From Syntrophaceae bacterium UBA2192 (GTDB lineage: Bacteria; Desulfobacterota; Syntrophia; Syntrophales; UBA2192), in the NCBI GenBank assembly GCA_002327315.1, contig DCVI01000063.1, positions 1 to 9,180 on the forward strand: a stretch of DNA of 9,180 bases. The letters are read 5' to 3'. Shown here in pieces: positions 1-6,500 of this stretch (position 1 is its first letter; each line of letters begins with the position of its first letter). The position numbers were made by a program, and so were the translations under genes. The notes beneath the pieces are model-generated. The model saw nothing but the letters and a program-made list of their open reading frames with translations. It had not been told where the DNA came from and searched no databases.

Positions 1-1
1 C

Positions 2-790
2 GGCTTCCGCTGCGGGTTCCTGGGCATGCTCCACATGGAGATCGTCCAGGAGCGGGCCGAGCGGGAGCACGGCGTGGAGGTCGTGCAGACCGCCCCGACC
101 GTGCCTTACCAGGTGCTCAAGAAGGACGGCCAGGTGATGGAGGTGGACTCTGCCGGCGACCTGCCCGACCCCAACTACGTCGAAGAGATCCGCGAGCCGA
201 TCGTCCGGGTGGACCTGATCGTGCCCACCGAGTCGATCGGGCCGGTCATGCAGTTGGCCGAGGAGCGCCGCGCCACCTACCAGCACCAGGAGCACCTGTC
301 GGCCGACCGGGTTATCCTGACCTACGAGTTCCCGCTGGCCGAGATCATCTACGACTTTTACGACAAGCTCAAGAGCGCCACCCGCGGCTACGGGACGATG
401 GACTACGAGATCATCGGCTTCCGGGCGGACAACCTGGTCAAGCTGGACGTCCTAGTCAACAACAACAAGGTGGACGCCCTGTCGGTGATCGTACACCGGG
501 ACATGGCCGAGAAGCGCGGGCGGCGCCTGATCCAGCGGCTGCGGAAGGAGATCTCCCGCCACCTGTTCGAGATCCCGCTTCAGGCGGCCGTCGGCTCCAA
601 GGTCATCGCCCGCGAAACCATCAAGGCCGTCGGCAAGAACGTGACGGCCAAGTGCTACGGCGGCGACATCACGAGGAAACGAAAGCTCCTGGAGAAACAG
701 AAAAAGGGCAAGAAGCGCATGAAGATGGTGGGCACCGTGAGTATCCCCCAGAGCGCCTTTCTGGCCGTGCTGCAGTCGGATAATGACTGA
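2..790 (+). CDS. lepA: Elongation factor 4 (LepA), C-terminal part
   Basis: This is the C-terminal 262 codons of the ribosome-associated GTPase LepA/EF4, which binds the ribosome and affects translocation and initiation or 30S biogenesis. The reading frame is open from base 2, and about 340 N-terminal residues (the G domain with its GTP-binding motifs and domain II) lie outside the window. The visible part opens with the conserved GFRCGFLG segment. It continues through the EF-G domain V-like region (PLAEIIYDFYDKLKS, RGYGTMDYE) and ends in the LepA-specific C-terminal domain, with the hallmark stretches ARETIKAVGKNVTAKCYGG, RKRKLLEKQKKGKKRMK and IPQSAFLAVL. These near-invariant signatures leave little doubt. 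The protein stops at the usual place a few residues after the last motif. The next gene on the same strand is hemW, a common bacterial neighbour, but a 124-base gap with an inverted repeat separates them. Confidence 0.97.
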   Translation, partial: GFRCGFLGMLHMEIVQERAEREHGVEVVQTAPTVPYQVLKKDGQVMEVDSAGDLPDPNYVEEIREPIVRVDLIVPTESIGPVMQLAEERRATYQHQEHLSADRVILTYEFPLAEIIYDFYDKLKSATRGYGTMDYEIIGFRADNLVKLDVLVNNNKVDALSVIVHRDMAEKRGRRLIQRLRKEISRHLFEIPLQAAVGSKVIARETIKAVGKNVTAKCYGGDITRKRKLLEKQKKGKKRMKMVGTVSIPQSAFLAVLQSDND

Positions 791-796
791 AAGGAC

Positions 797-886
797 GGAA
801 GTTAGGAAGATCGGAAGCGAAGAAGATCAGACGAATAAATACTCCATCCACTCCGCTCTTCCGCTCTTCCGATGTTCCGCTCTTCC
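797..886. repeat. Purine/pyrimidine inverted repeat of 8-base units (copy 1)
   Basis: The left arm (797-829) is purine-rich and reads as four consecutive octamers: GGAAGTTA, GGAAGATC, GGAAGCGA, AGAAGATC. The right arm (854-886) is pyrimidine-rich and reads as CGCTCTTC twice, CGATGTTC, then CGCTCTTC. Aligned without gaps, 24 of 33 positions are complementary, with a 24-base loop. There is no T-run, so it is not a standard intrinsic terminator. It fills most of the lepA-hemW gap. An element of the same architecture lies at 3952-4042. Confidence 0.8.
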
Positions 887-914
887 CATGCAGGGCGCCG
901 AGATCGAGTGAAAC

Positions 915-2063
915 ATGAATAGCATCGAGACAACGGAAAATAGCGCTCCGGCGGGATTGTACATCCACATCCCGTTCTGCCGTTCGAAGTGTGCCTATTG
1001 CGACTTCTACTCGATCACGGATCGCTCGCAGGCGGCAGGCTATCTCCATGCGCTCTCCCGGGAGATGGAGCAAACCCGCGAATTCGCCCCCCTCTTTGAC
1101 ACGGTGTATGTCGGTGGCGGAACGCCCTCGTGCCTCGACACACGGCAGCTTGCGGAACTCCTCCATCGGGTTCGCAAAACCTTCCCGATCGCCCCGGACG
1201 CCGAGATCACCGTCGAGGTCAACCCGGGGGACGTCGATGCGGTTTTCATGCGAGGGCTGCGCGATGCCGGCGTCAACCGGGTCAGCGTCGGGGTACAGTC
1301 CTTTGACGACAGCATTTTGAAATCTCTCGGAAGGCGCCACGACGGGCGCGAAGGCCGTGAGGCCGTCGAGGCTGCAAGGACCGCCGGGTTTGACAACATC
1401 GGAGTCGACCTGATTTACGGCGTACCCGGCCAGACGTACGAGCTTTGGCGGGAAACGATGGAGGCCGCCCTCGGGTTCAACCCCGAGCACCTGTCCTGCT
1501 ACGAGCTGACCATCGAGAGAGGCACGCCTTTCCACAGCCGGATTGAGCGGGGCGAGCTCAGCCTCCCCGGTGAAGCACAGGCATACCGGTTTTTCTCCAT
1601 GACCTCGGAATTTCTCGAACAGCGGGGGTACAGCCATTACGAGGTGTCCAATTTCGCCCGGGAGAACGCTTTCATCTCCAGGCACAACCACAAATACTGG
1701 GACCATTCGCCCTGCCTGGGCCTTGGGCCTGCAGCCCATTCTTTCAACGAAAACCGTCGCTGGTGGAACCACCGCTGCCTCGAGCTCTACCTGCGGGATG
1801 TCAATGAAGGCCGCGCTCCCCTGGCAGGCAGAGAGGACCTCTCGGCGGAGGAGCTTCAGCTGGAGGCCCTTTATTTCGGCTTCCGGACGAAACGGGGGAT
1901 TCATGGCCCCGATTTCAGAAAGCGATACGGCATCGATCTGTTCCGGGAGAAAGGTCCCGCCCTGTGCAGCCTTCGGGATGAAGGGTTCGTCACTCTGGAG
2001 GATGAATTTCTGGCGCCGACCCGAAGGGGACTGGCCCTGGCGGACCGTCTGTGCCTGTTGTAA
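915..2063 (+). CDS. hemW: HemW, radical SAM haem chaperone
   Basis: This is a 382-residue radical SAM protein of the HemW family, long annotated as oxygen-independent coproporphyrinogen III oxidase-like. HemW binds haem and is thought to insert it into cytochromes; it acts in the cytoplasm or at the inner membrane. The cluster-binding motif is C22-x3-C26-x2-C29 inside HIPFCRSKCAYCDFYS. The residue after next is F31, where true HemN has a fourth cysteine, which favours HemW. The SAM-contact motif GGGTPS is at 67-72, and the HemW-typical HNHKYW (HNxxYW) is at 257-262. Length matches the family (about 380). ATG 915 is the first possible start, because an in-frame TGA lies two codons upstream at 909-911. 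Its ribosome-binding site is weak, so translation may be modest. The lepA-hemW order is widespread. Confidence 0.95.
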   Translation: MNSIETTENSAPAGLYIHIPFCRSKCAYCDFYSITDRSQAAGYLHALSREMEQTREFAPLFDTVYVGGGTPSCLDTRQLAELLHRVRKTFPIAPDAEITVEVNPGDVDAVFMRGLRDAGVNRVSVGVQSFDDSILKSLGRRHDGREGREAVEAARTAGFDNIGVDLIYGVPGQTYELWRETMEAALGFNPEHLSCYELTIERGTPFHSRIERGELSLPGEAQAYRFFSMTSEFLEQRGYSHYEVSNFARENAFISRHNHKYWDHSPCLGLGPAAHSFNENRRWWNHRCLELYLRDVNEGRAPLAGREDLSAEELQLEALYFGFRTKRGIHGPDFRKRYGIDLFREKGPALCSLRDEGFVTLEDEFLAPTRRGLALADRLCLL

Positions 2064-2143
2064 ATATTTCAAGGAATTGCTTGATTCCTGTCGCGGAATA
2101 TGAGAATAAATAACGCTTCTGAATCGGCATGATAACTCTCATG

Positions 2144-2149
2144 AGGTGA
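2144..2149 (+). promoter_or_regulatory. Ribosome-binding site of the bS22-like gene
   Basis: AGGTGA lies just before the ATG at 2153 and supports translation of a 29-codon gene too short for routine calling. The 5' part of the site overlaps an 8-base palindrome, CTCATGAG (2138-2145). Confidence 0.6.
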
Positions 2150-2152
2150 AAT

Positions 2153-2242
2153 ATGGGCAGTGTCGTCAAGAAACGAAGGAAGAAGATCAGCAAACACAAG
2201 TACCGCAAGCGCCTGAAGGCCAATCGTCATAAGAAGCGCTAA
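2153..2242 (+). CDS. bS22/COX24-like (AURKAIP1-type) small ribosomal protein
   Basis: This 29-residue, extremely basic protein begins MGSVVKKRRKKISKHKYRK and ends RHKKR; 16 of its 29 residues are lysine or arginine, plus two histidines. The MGSVVKKRRK opening and the KxxxRK...R.KR layout match the AURKAIP1/COX24 C-terminal domain family. Its actinobacterial member, bS22, is a structural protein of the small ribosomal subunit near the decoding region; the mitochondrial relatives are mitoribosomal proteins. The ATG has a good ribosome-binding site. The 89 bases after hemW hold a loose promoter candidate (TTGATT at 2081, AT-rich stretch at 2099-2113), so it may be transcribed on its own or with hemW. 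Family membership is recognised from sequence; binding to the ribosome in this organism is inferred from the family. Confidence 0.88.
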   Translation: MGSVVKKRRKKISKHKYRKRLKANRHKKR

Positions 2243-2457
2243 CGCCTTCAGGGGGATCCTCGCGGGAGATCCGTGGGGTTCCCCGGTGCCGCATCCCGCC
2301 TGAGCGACAGGCCCGGTGAATCAAGAGGCAGAGGCCCTGGATCATCCGCCGGCGAAGCATCCGGTCTCGAAGACCATGATCCCGCTGCGACCGGGGGGCC
2401 TGGCACCGGGGCATGTCCGGCTGAGGATGCCGGGTCAGGCCGATCGGGATTGGGTTC
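2243..2457 (+). other. Gene-free leader region with GC-rich compound hairpin
   Basis: I see no convincing gene in these 215 bases; the only open frame is a Gly/Pro/Ala-rich stretch running out of frame into the next gene. A compound hairpin spans 2379-2450. Its outer pair is ATCCCG (2379-2384) with CGGGAT (2445-2450), the middle pair is GGCCTG (2397-2402) with CAGGCC (2436-2441), and the inner pair is GGCAT (2410-2414) with ATGCC (2427-2431). It ends 7 bases before the start codon of the downstream gene. No T-run follows, and no riboswitch or SRP RNA signature was recognised. Confidence 0.4.
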
Positions 2458-3975
2458 ATGGTTTTTACGCCCCGCGATAAACTGATCCTGTCCGCCATCG
2501 CCGCCCTTTTTGCCGTCCGGCTTGTCACGATTCACACGATTCAACTCTCCCCCGACGAAGCGTATTACTGGAACTGGGGTCAGCATCCGTCGCTTGCCTA
2601 CTCCGACCACCCTCCCATGGTGGCCTGGGTGATGGCTTTCTTCACGGCGCTGGGTGGCAACTCGGAGCCTTTCGTCCGCCTCGGCGGCTTTCTTCTCTCC
2701 GCAGCGGCCCTTTTCTTTCTCTTTGACACCGCAAGGACTCTTTTCCCTGCCCGCCGGGAACTTTCCTGTGACGTTCTGCTCGCATTCAACGTGACGCTGC
2801 TATTTCCCGCAGGCTGCATCATCCAGACGCCGGACACGCCCATGCTGTTCTTCTGGGCGGCTGCCGCCTGGTGCGGGAGCCGCATCGTGGCGGGCGGGCC
2901 CGGGGGGTGGTGGTACGGCTGGGGAGCGGCCATGGGACTGGGCCTTCTGAGCAAGTACACCATGATTCTTCTGGTCCCCTGCACCTTCGGGTTTCTTCTG
3001 TTCTGCCCTTCGCTGCGACACTGGTTTTTCCGAAAAGAGCCCTGGCTCGGTCTTCTGTTCGCATTGATCCTCTTCTCGCCCGTCCTTTACTGGAACTCTC
3101 AGCACGACTGGCTCTCTTTTACCTATCAGCTCCGACAGGGGTTCTCTCCGAAGCAAAAGGCCGTCCCCCTGAAGCTCCTGGAATACCTCGGCGGCCAGGC
3201 CGGTGTGATCACTCCGCTTCTCTTTGCCGCTTTTGTCGGGTACAGCGTGAAGGCTCTCCGGATCAGCCTCGGGAAGGAGCATCCTGCATACCTCTACCTC
3301 CTCTTCCTGTCGTGGCCCGTTCTCGCCTTCTTCGGTTTCTCCACGGCCATGGGCAAGGTGGCCGAGGCGAATTGGCCCGCCCCGGCCTACATCGCCGGGT
3401 TCATCCTCGCAGGTGCCGTGTTTCATGACGTTTATGCGGCCAGGCCGGCCCACCGGCGTTTCCTCGCCGCCGGTCTTATCGTCGGCCTCCTGATGAGTCT
3501 CGTGGTCCAGCTGCATCTGCTGAAGCCCTTTCTGCCCTTCCCCGCTTCTGCAGACCAGACGCGGCAATTCCACGGATGGAGGGAACTTGGCGAGCAGGTT
3601 TCCCGCGCCGTCGATGAGCGGCCGTCCGATCGGGGATATTTCCTGGTGTCGGACAAAGGGACCACGGCGGCAGAAGCCGTGTTCTACAGCGGGGCACGGC
3701 TGACGGGCGTCGACCTGTTTCAGCCCGAACGCTACGTCTTCCTGGGCAATCTGTCGACCCTGAGGGGAAAGGACGCCGTCTTGGTGCTTCACGGCGCAAG
3801 CGAGGCAGGTCTGAAGCGATACGACGGGTATTTCGACTCGATCGAGAAGGCGGGTTCCCACGACAGCCTGTTCAGGGGCGTGAAGATCGACGGTCTCAGC
3901 GTTCAACTCTTCATCGGGAAGGGGTTCAAGGGCAGCTGGACTGTGGAAGAAGAAGGTAAGAGGTTGAGAAGGTAG
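2458..3975 (+). CDS. PMT/ArnT-type membrane glycosyltransferase (GT-C fold)
   Basis: This is a 505-residue polytopic inner-membrane protein of the PMT_2/GT39-GT83 superfamily. Members take a sugar from a polyprenyl-phosphate carrier on the periplasmic side and transfer it to lipid A, glycan or protein. The first periplasmic loop carries the family's acidic motif LSPDEAYYW (D33, E34), followed by YSDHPP (D50, H51). Later come QTPDTPMLFFW (D126) and GLLSKYTMILL (K166, Y167). Many hydrophobic segments fill residues about 8-350, and a soluble C-terminal domain of about 150 residues follows. The start has only a weak ribosome-binding site behind a GC-rich hairpin. The last ten residues (VEEEGKRLRR) and the stop codon fall partly within the repeat at 3952-4042, so the original C-terminus may have been altered. 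The acceptor and sugar cannot be read from sequence; an envelope role fits the convergent GT9/GtrA/PAP2 genes. Confidence 0.85.
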   Translation: MVFTPRDKLILSAIAALFAVRLVTIHTIQLSPDEAYYWNWGQHPSLAYSDHPPMVAWVMAFFTALGGNSEPFVRLGGFLLSAAALFFLFDTARTLFPARRELSCDVLLAFNVTLLFPAGCIIQTPDTPMLFFWAAAAWCGSRIVAGGPGGWWYGWGAAMGLGLLSKYTMILLVPCTFGFLLFCPSLRHWFFRKEPWLGLLFALILFSPVLYWNSQHDWLSFTYQLRQGFSPKQKAVPLKLLEYLGGQAGVITPLLFAAFVGYSVKALRISLGKEHPAYLYLLFLSWPVLAFFGFSTAMGKVAEANWPAPAYIAGFILAGAVFHDVYAARPAHRRFLAAGLIVGLLMSLVVQLHLLKPFLPFPASADQTRQFHGWRELGEQVSRAVDERPSDRGYFLVSDKGTTAAEAVFYSGARLTGVDLFQPERYVFLGNLSTLRGKDAVLVLHGASEAGLKRYDGYFDSIEKAGSHDSLFRGVKIDGLSVQLFIGKGFKGSWTVEEEGKRLRR

Positions 3976-4042
3976 GAAGGTGAGAAAGAGACAGGACCTC
4001 CTTTGATTTCTTACCCTCTTACCCTCACACCTTCTAACCTTC
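3952..4042. repeat. Purine/pyrimidine inverted repeat of 8-base units (copy 2)
   Basis: The purine arm reads as octamers from 3951: AGAAGGTA, AGAGGTTG, AGAAGGTA, GGAAGGTG, AGAAAGAG. The pyrimidine arm reads as octamers from 4007: TTTCTTAC, CCTCTTAC, CCTCACAC, CTTCTAAC, CTTCCTTC. Ungapped pairing of 3952-3987 with 4007-4042 gives 28 of 36 complementary positions around a 19-base loop. It lies between convergent genes. The TAG stop of the upstream gene (3973-3975) and the TAG stop of the minus-strand GtrA gene (4036-4034) both lie inside the arms. It could act as a two-way transcription barrier, though no clean U-run is present. Confidence 0.82.
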
Positions 4043-4525
4043 CTTCCCGGGACGTGCCTTGAACGTCCAGATGTGATTGATCAGGTAGTTCAGAACCGCC
4101 GAGATCACGATGGCGACAAAATTGGCGAGCTCCAGGAACATGTACTGCTTCAGAATGTTCGTGAACAGGATCTGCAGCGCGATGGCGATCGAGCAGGACA
4201 TGCAATACTGGAGAAACTGCACGAAGATGGATGTCCGGCCCTGAATCTTGCGGTCGCCCCACGTCCACGCCCGGTTCCAGAGAAAGTTGTGCAGCGTGGC
4301 GATGAAGATGCCCGTCAGGAGCGCAAGATTCTCTCTCACATAGGCGGAACCGATGGCCTGGTACACAAACTTGTTGGAAAAATGGAGAACGCCGATATTG
4401 ACAACGGTTCCCGCAAGCCCGACGGTGCCGAACTTCGCGAAACGCTGCTTCACCAGCCACTCTCCCCCCGGGAGCCGGGAAACGGCGTCCTTTACGGCTT
4501 GCTTGAACCGCAATAAGCCGCTCAT
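4034..4525 (-). CDS. GtrA-like four-helix membrane protein
   Basis: This 163-residue protein has four predicted membrane helices (about 32-50, 66-84, 102-122, 132-152) and basic ends, the standard GtrA-like layout. The two halves each carry a copy of the family motif: NFLWNRAWTW (80-89) and NYLINHIWTF (146-155). GtrA proteins are proposed to flip polyprenyl-phosphate-linked sugars across the inner membrane for O-antigen, teichoic acid or arabinan decoration. ATG 4525 is chosen because it overlaps the stop of the upstream GT9 gene as ATGA (4525-4522), typical of translational coupling. The open frame further upstream is only a shadow of GT9. The final residues and TAG stop lie in the inverted repeat. 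No GT2 polyprenyl-phosphate sugar synthase, the usual partner, is in the window. Confidence 0.9.
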   Translation of the reverse strand: MSGLLRFKQAVKDAVSRLPGGEWLVKQRFAKFGTVGLAGTVVNIGVLHFSNKFVYQAIGSAYVRENLALLTGIFIATLHNFLWNRAWTWGDRKIQGRTSIFVQFLQYCMSCSIAIALQILFTNILKQYMFLELANFVAIVISAVLNYLINHIWTFKARPGKEG

Positions 4526-5727
4526 CGAACCGCTTCCTTCCACAGCATCTCCAACGCACAGGCCAAGACGGTGTCCGGCTTTATGACCTTGAGGCACTGA
4601 TTGTCCCCGTCGCAGGGAGAATTGCGGTGATTGTAGGCCGTGAGGCACGGTGAACAGGCAATCCCGCTGAAAAACACCTTTGTGGCGGCATCGTTGGGTC
4701 CGTATAGTTCCGGGGTTTCGGGGCCGAAAAAGAGAATCGACCGGATCGGTGTCATGACGGCAAACTGCCCGGGACCGCCGTCGTTGGTGATCAGTAGAGA
4801 AGAGAAATGGAAGATGACCAGCAGCTCGCGGATCGTCTTCGTGTACCCCGTCAGATCGATGCACAGGGGGCTCCGGCAATGCTCCTGGATGGTCTTTGCG
4901 AGCCCCTTGTCGCCCGGCAAACCGATGATCGCCACGGCGTGCCCCCTGTCGATGAGCTCCTTCGCCGTTCGGCAGAAATACTCCAGAGGCCAGGCCCGGA
5001 TCGGGAGGATGCCCCCGCTGGGGTAGATCAGCACGAGTTTTTTTCCCGCCACCGCGGGGAAATCGCCGAGAAGCCTCTTCTGCATCGACACCTGCTCCCC
5101 TTCCTTAAGGCGCAGCCTCGGGGCCGCCTTGGGGACGTCCGCACAGGATTCAAACTTATTTTTGGGTACGGAAGTCGACTCGATGGCGTCCACGAGGGCC
5201 AGGAACTGGTCGCTGATGTGGCGGTAGGGGTTGTACAGGACGGGCCGGTTTATGAAGTCGCCCCGGTAGAGCCCCTCCATCGTGTGCCGGTGGAACCCGA
5301 CCCGCAGGGGCGCCCCGCTGAAAAAGGAAAAGATGCTGCTCACGCGGGCGAAGAGCTCGCAGTCGATGACGACATCGAAGCGCAGATCCCGCATTTTCCG
5401 GATTGCGGCAAGGCTGTCGCTCACGAGCCCCCCGAGGGAGCGTTCGCTGAGGGTCATCACGTTTTCAGGGGGGATGACCTCCAGGAGATCGAGGATCTCC
5501 CGGTTCTTCTCGAACACCATTGCGTGGATCGAGGCCTGCGGGTACTTTTCCCGGATTCTCCGGAACATGGAGCAGCCCAGCACGAGGCTCCCCATCTCGG
5601 AGAGCAGGATGATCAGGATTCTCTTCGGGGTCTCCGATGGCGCACGGCCTCCCGAAAAGAGGGATAGCGCCCTGCAGATGAACGGCCCGAGGCCCTGATC
5701 GATCTTTCTTTGTACGCCGACGTCCAT
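4522..5727 (-). CDS. GT9 (heptosyltransferase-like) glycosyltransferase
   Basis: This 401-residue soluble GT-B glycosyltransferase belongs to family 9, the family of ADP-heptose:LPS heptosyltransferases, acting on the cytoplasmic face of the inner membrane. The first Rossmann domain begins at KRILIILLSEMGSLVLG (about 35-51). The C-terminal domain has the nucleotide-sugar motif NDGGPGQFA (315-323; classic members have NDSGPMH) and FFGPETPELYGP (333-344). A cysteine-rich tail (C358, C361, C372, C378, then LKVI) matches the CxPC...C...C tail common in this family. The LPS-type histidine after GP is replaced (GPGQF), so the donor may not be heptose. The N-terminal 30 residues are a basic/hydrophobic extension that may bind membrane. 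ATG 5727 has only a distant AAGGA upstream. It lies 54 bases after the PAP2 stop and is coupled to GtrA, giving one operon. Confidence 0.88.
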   Translation of the reverse strand: MDVGVQRKIDQGLGPFICRALSLFSGGRAPSETPKRILIILLSEMGSLVLGCSMFRRIREKYPQASIHAMVFEKNREILDLLEVIPPENVMTLSERSLGGLVSDSLAAIRKMRDLRFDVVIDCELFARVSSIFSFFSGAPLRVGFHRHTMEGLYRGDFINRPVLYNPYRHISDQFLALVDAIESTSVPKNKFESCADVPKAAPRLRLKEGEQVSMQKRLLGDFPAVAGKKLVLIYPSGGILPIRAWPLEYFCRTAKELIDRGHAVAIIGLPGDKGLAKTIQEHCRSPLCIDLTGYTKTIRELLVIFHFSSLLITNDGGPGQFAVMTPIRSILFFGPETPELYGPNDAATKVFFSGIACSPCLTAYNHRNSPCDGDNQCLKVIKPDTVLACALEMLWKEAVR

Positions 5728-5781
5728 CTCTGACCGTTTGTCCTTATGGTTCGCGACAGGAGGAATTTTAATATCGAAGTT

Positions 5782-6477
5782 CTACGCCAACCCCTCCCGA
5801 TCCAGACGGAAGAGATAGTACAGAAACAGCCCCGTGAAATAGACCATGCAGCCCGACCAGATCACATCGGTCAGGAAATGCCCGCCCTGGATCATCCGCC
5901 CCAGGCCCATCGTGAGGCCGTAGAGGATACCTGCCAGCAGGGCCCTTCGCGCCCATCCGGGCGCCTTGCGCCTGAGCACGAAGAAGGGCGCCATGAGAAA
6001 AAACCCTACGGCGGCGTGTCCCGATGGAAACGAGCGTCCCTGATCCGGCGAGCCGGGATGCCAGAAGGAACGATAGGTTTCCGTTCCTCCGAACTGTACG
6101 ACGTCCGCAGGCCTCGGCCTGCCCCAGTGATCCTTGAACACCGTGTTGACGAGCAGACCGGGGCCGAGGGCCAGAAGGACCACCACGAACAGCGCCGCCA
6201 TCCTGTCGGGGCGAAACCGCTCGGAGAAAAAGCTCAACGCGAAAGCGATCACCCCCATGGCGCCTAGAGCGAAGGCGGGAATATTGCCGTACCGGTAGAG
6301 GAACGCCCAGGGCTCCCGGCCCCCCAGGGCCCAGCCGGCGCCCGGGCTGTAAAACAGGGCCTCGACGGCCAGATCGACGCCGGCGATATCGATGGCCCCC
6401 GTGGCCGCCGCGGCGGCCATCAACGGGATCAGAAAGTCGGCAAGGATGCCTTTCCTCATAACCGCATAACCGCTCAA
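5782..6477 (-). CDS. PAP2-family membrane lipid phosphatase
   Basis: This is an inner-membrane phosphatase of up to 231 residues. The three PAP2 signature motifs are present: K115-x6-R122-P123 (KDHWGRPRP), P151-S-G-H154 (SFPSGHAA), and R194-x5-H200-x3-D204 (GRMIQGGHFLTD). The canonical SR of motif 3 is GR here. Five or six hydrophobic segments surround the motifs. Members hydrolyse undecaprenyl-pyrophosphate, phosphatidylglycerol-phosphate or lipid A phosphates at the periplasmic face. An LpxE-like lipid A role or carrier recycling both fit the GT9/GtrA neighbours, but the substrate is not decided by sequence. The start is uncertain. TTG 6477 has GAGG 10 bases upstream, while in-frame ATG 6459 gives a protein six residues shorter with no clear site. 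A promoter (6545-6517) and a hairpin (6500-6487) precede it. Confidence 0.88.
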   Translation of the reverse strand: MSGYAVMRKGILADFLIPLMAAAAATGAIDIAGVDLAVEALFYSPGAGWALGGREPWAFLYRYGNIPAFALGAMGVIAFALSFFSERFRPDRMAALFVVVLLALGPGLLVNTVFKDHWGRPRPADVVQFGGTETYRSFWHPGSPDQGRSFPSGHAAVGFFLMAPFFVLRRKAPGWARRALLAGILYGLTMGLGRMIQGGHFLTDVIWSGCMVYFTGLFLYYLFRLDREGLA

Positions 6478-6486
6478 TAAAAAATA

Positions 6487-6500
6487 GCCTCACAGGAGGC
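6487..6500 (-). promoter_or_regulatory. Leader hairpin with U-run covering the PAP2 ribosome-binding site
   Basis: Read on the minus strand, GCCTC-CTGT-GAGGC is a perfect 5-bp stem with a 4-base loop. It is followed by TA and six T (6484-6479), directly before the TTG codon at 6477. The 3' arm contains GAGG, the only ribosome-binding-site candidate for that start. It resembles a short attenuator or a site-hiding hairpin. Confidence 0.4.

Noticed and set aside
808..876. Resemblance to Illumina adapter sequence: AGATCGGAAG at 808-817 and GCTCTTCCGATGT at 863-875 (12 of 13 matching the adapter end).
   Set aside because: The matches are fully explained by the 8-base units of the inverted repeat. 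They diverge from the adapter after 10-12 bases and sit inside a continuous intergenic region between intact genes. A read-level check would settle it, but contamination is not needed to explain them.
669..2072. 467-codon open frame on the minus strand opposite hemW and the end of lepA.
   Set aside because: It is antisense to two securely identified genes and shows no recognisable domain. Long antisense frames are expected in GC-rich genes with strong third-position bias.
2068..2089. Short alternative stems after hemW: TCAAG/CTTGA and AGGAAT/ATTCCT.
   Set aside because: Each is only 5-6 bp, they exclude one another, and no U-run follows, so I do not call a terminator.
2390..2450. Possible small signal-recognition-particle RNA, because of GGGTCAGGCC within a GC-rich hairpin.
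   Set aside because: The conserved apical loop of 4.5S RNA (GGTCAGGTCCGGAAGGAAGC-type) is missing.
2273..2485. 70-codon plus-strand frame in the leader region.
   Set aside because: Low-complexity Gly/Ser/Ala/Pro sequence overlapping the real start of the next gene in another frame, without a good ribosome-binding site.
2800..3906. 368-codon minus-strand open frame opposite the PMT-type transferase.
   Set aside because: Antisense shadow: composition is charged and proline-rich without motifs, while the plus strand encodes clear membrane helices and family motifs.
4525..4879. Upstream extension of the GtrA frame to 281 codons.
   Set aside because: The extension lies entirely within GT9 in another frame and encodes no family sequence; the ATGA overlap gives the proper start.
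4807..5667. 286-codon plus-strand open frame opposite the GT9 gene.
   Set aside because: Shadow of the GT9 reading frame; no motif and no ribosome-binding site of note.
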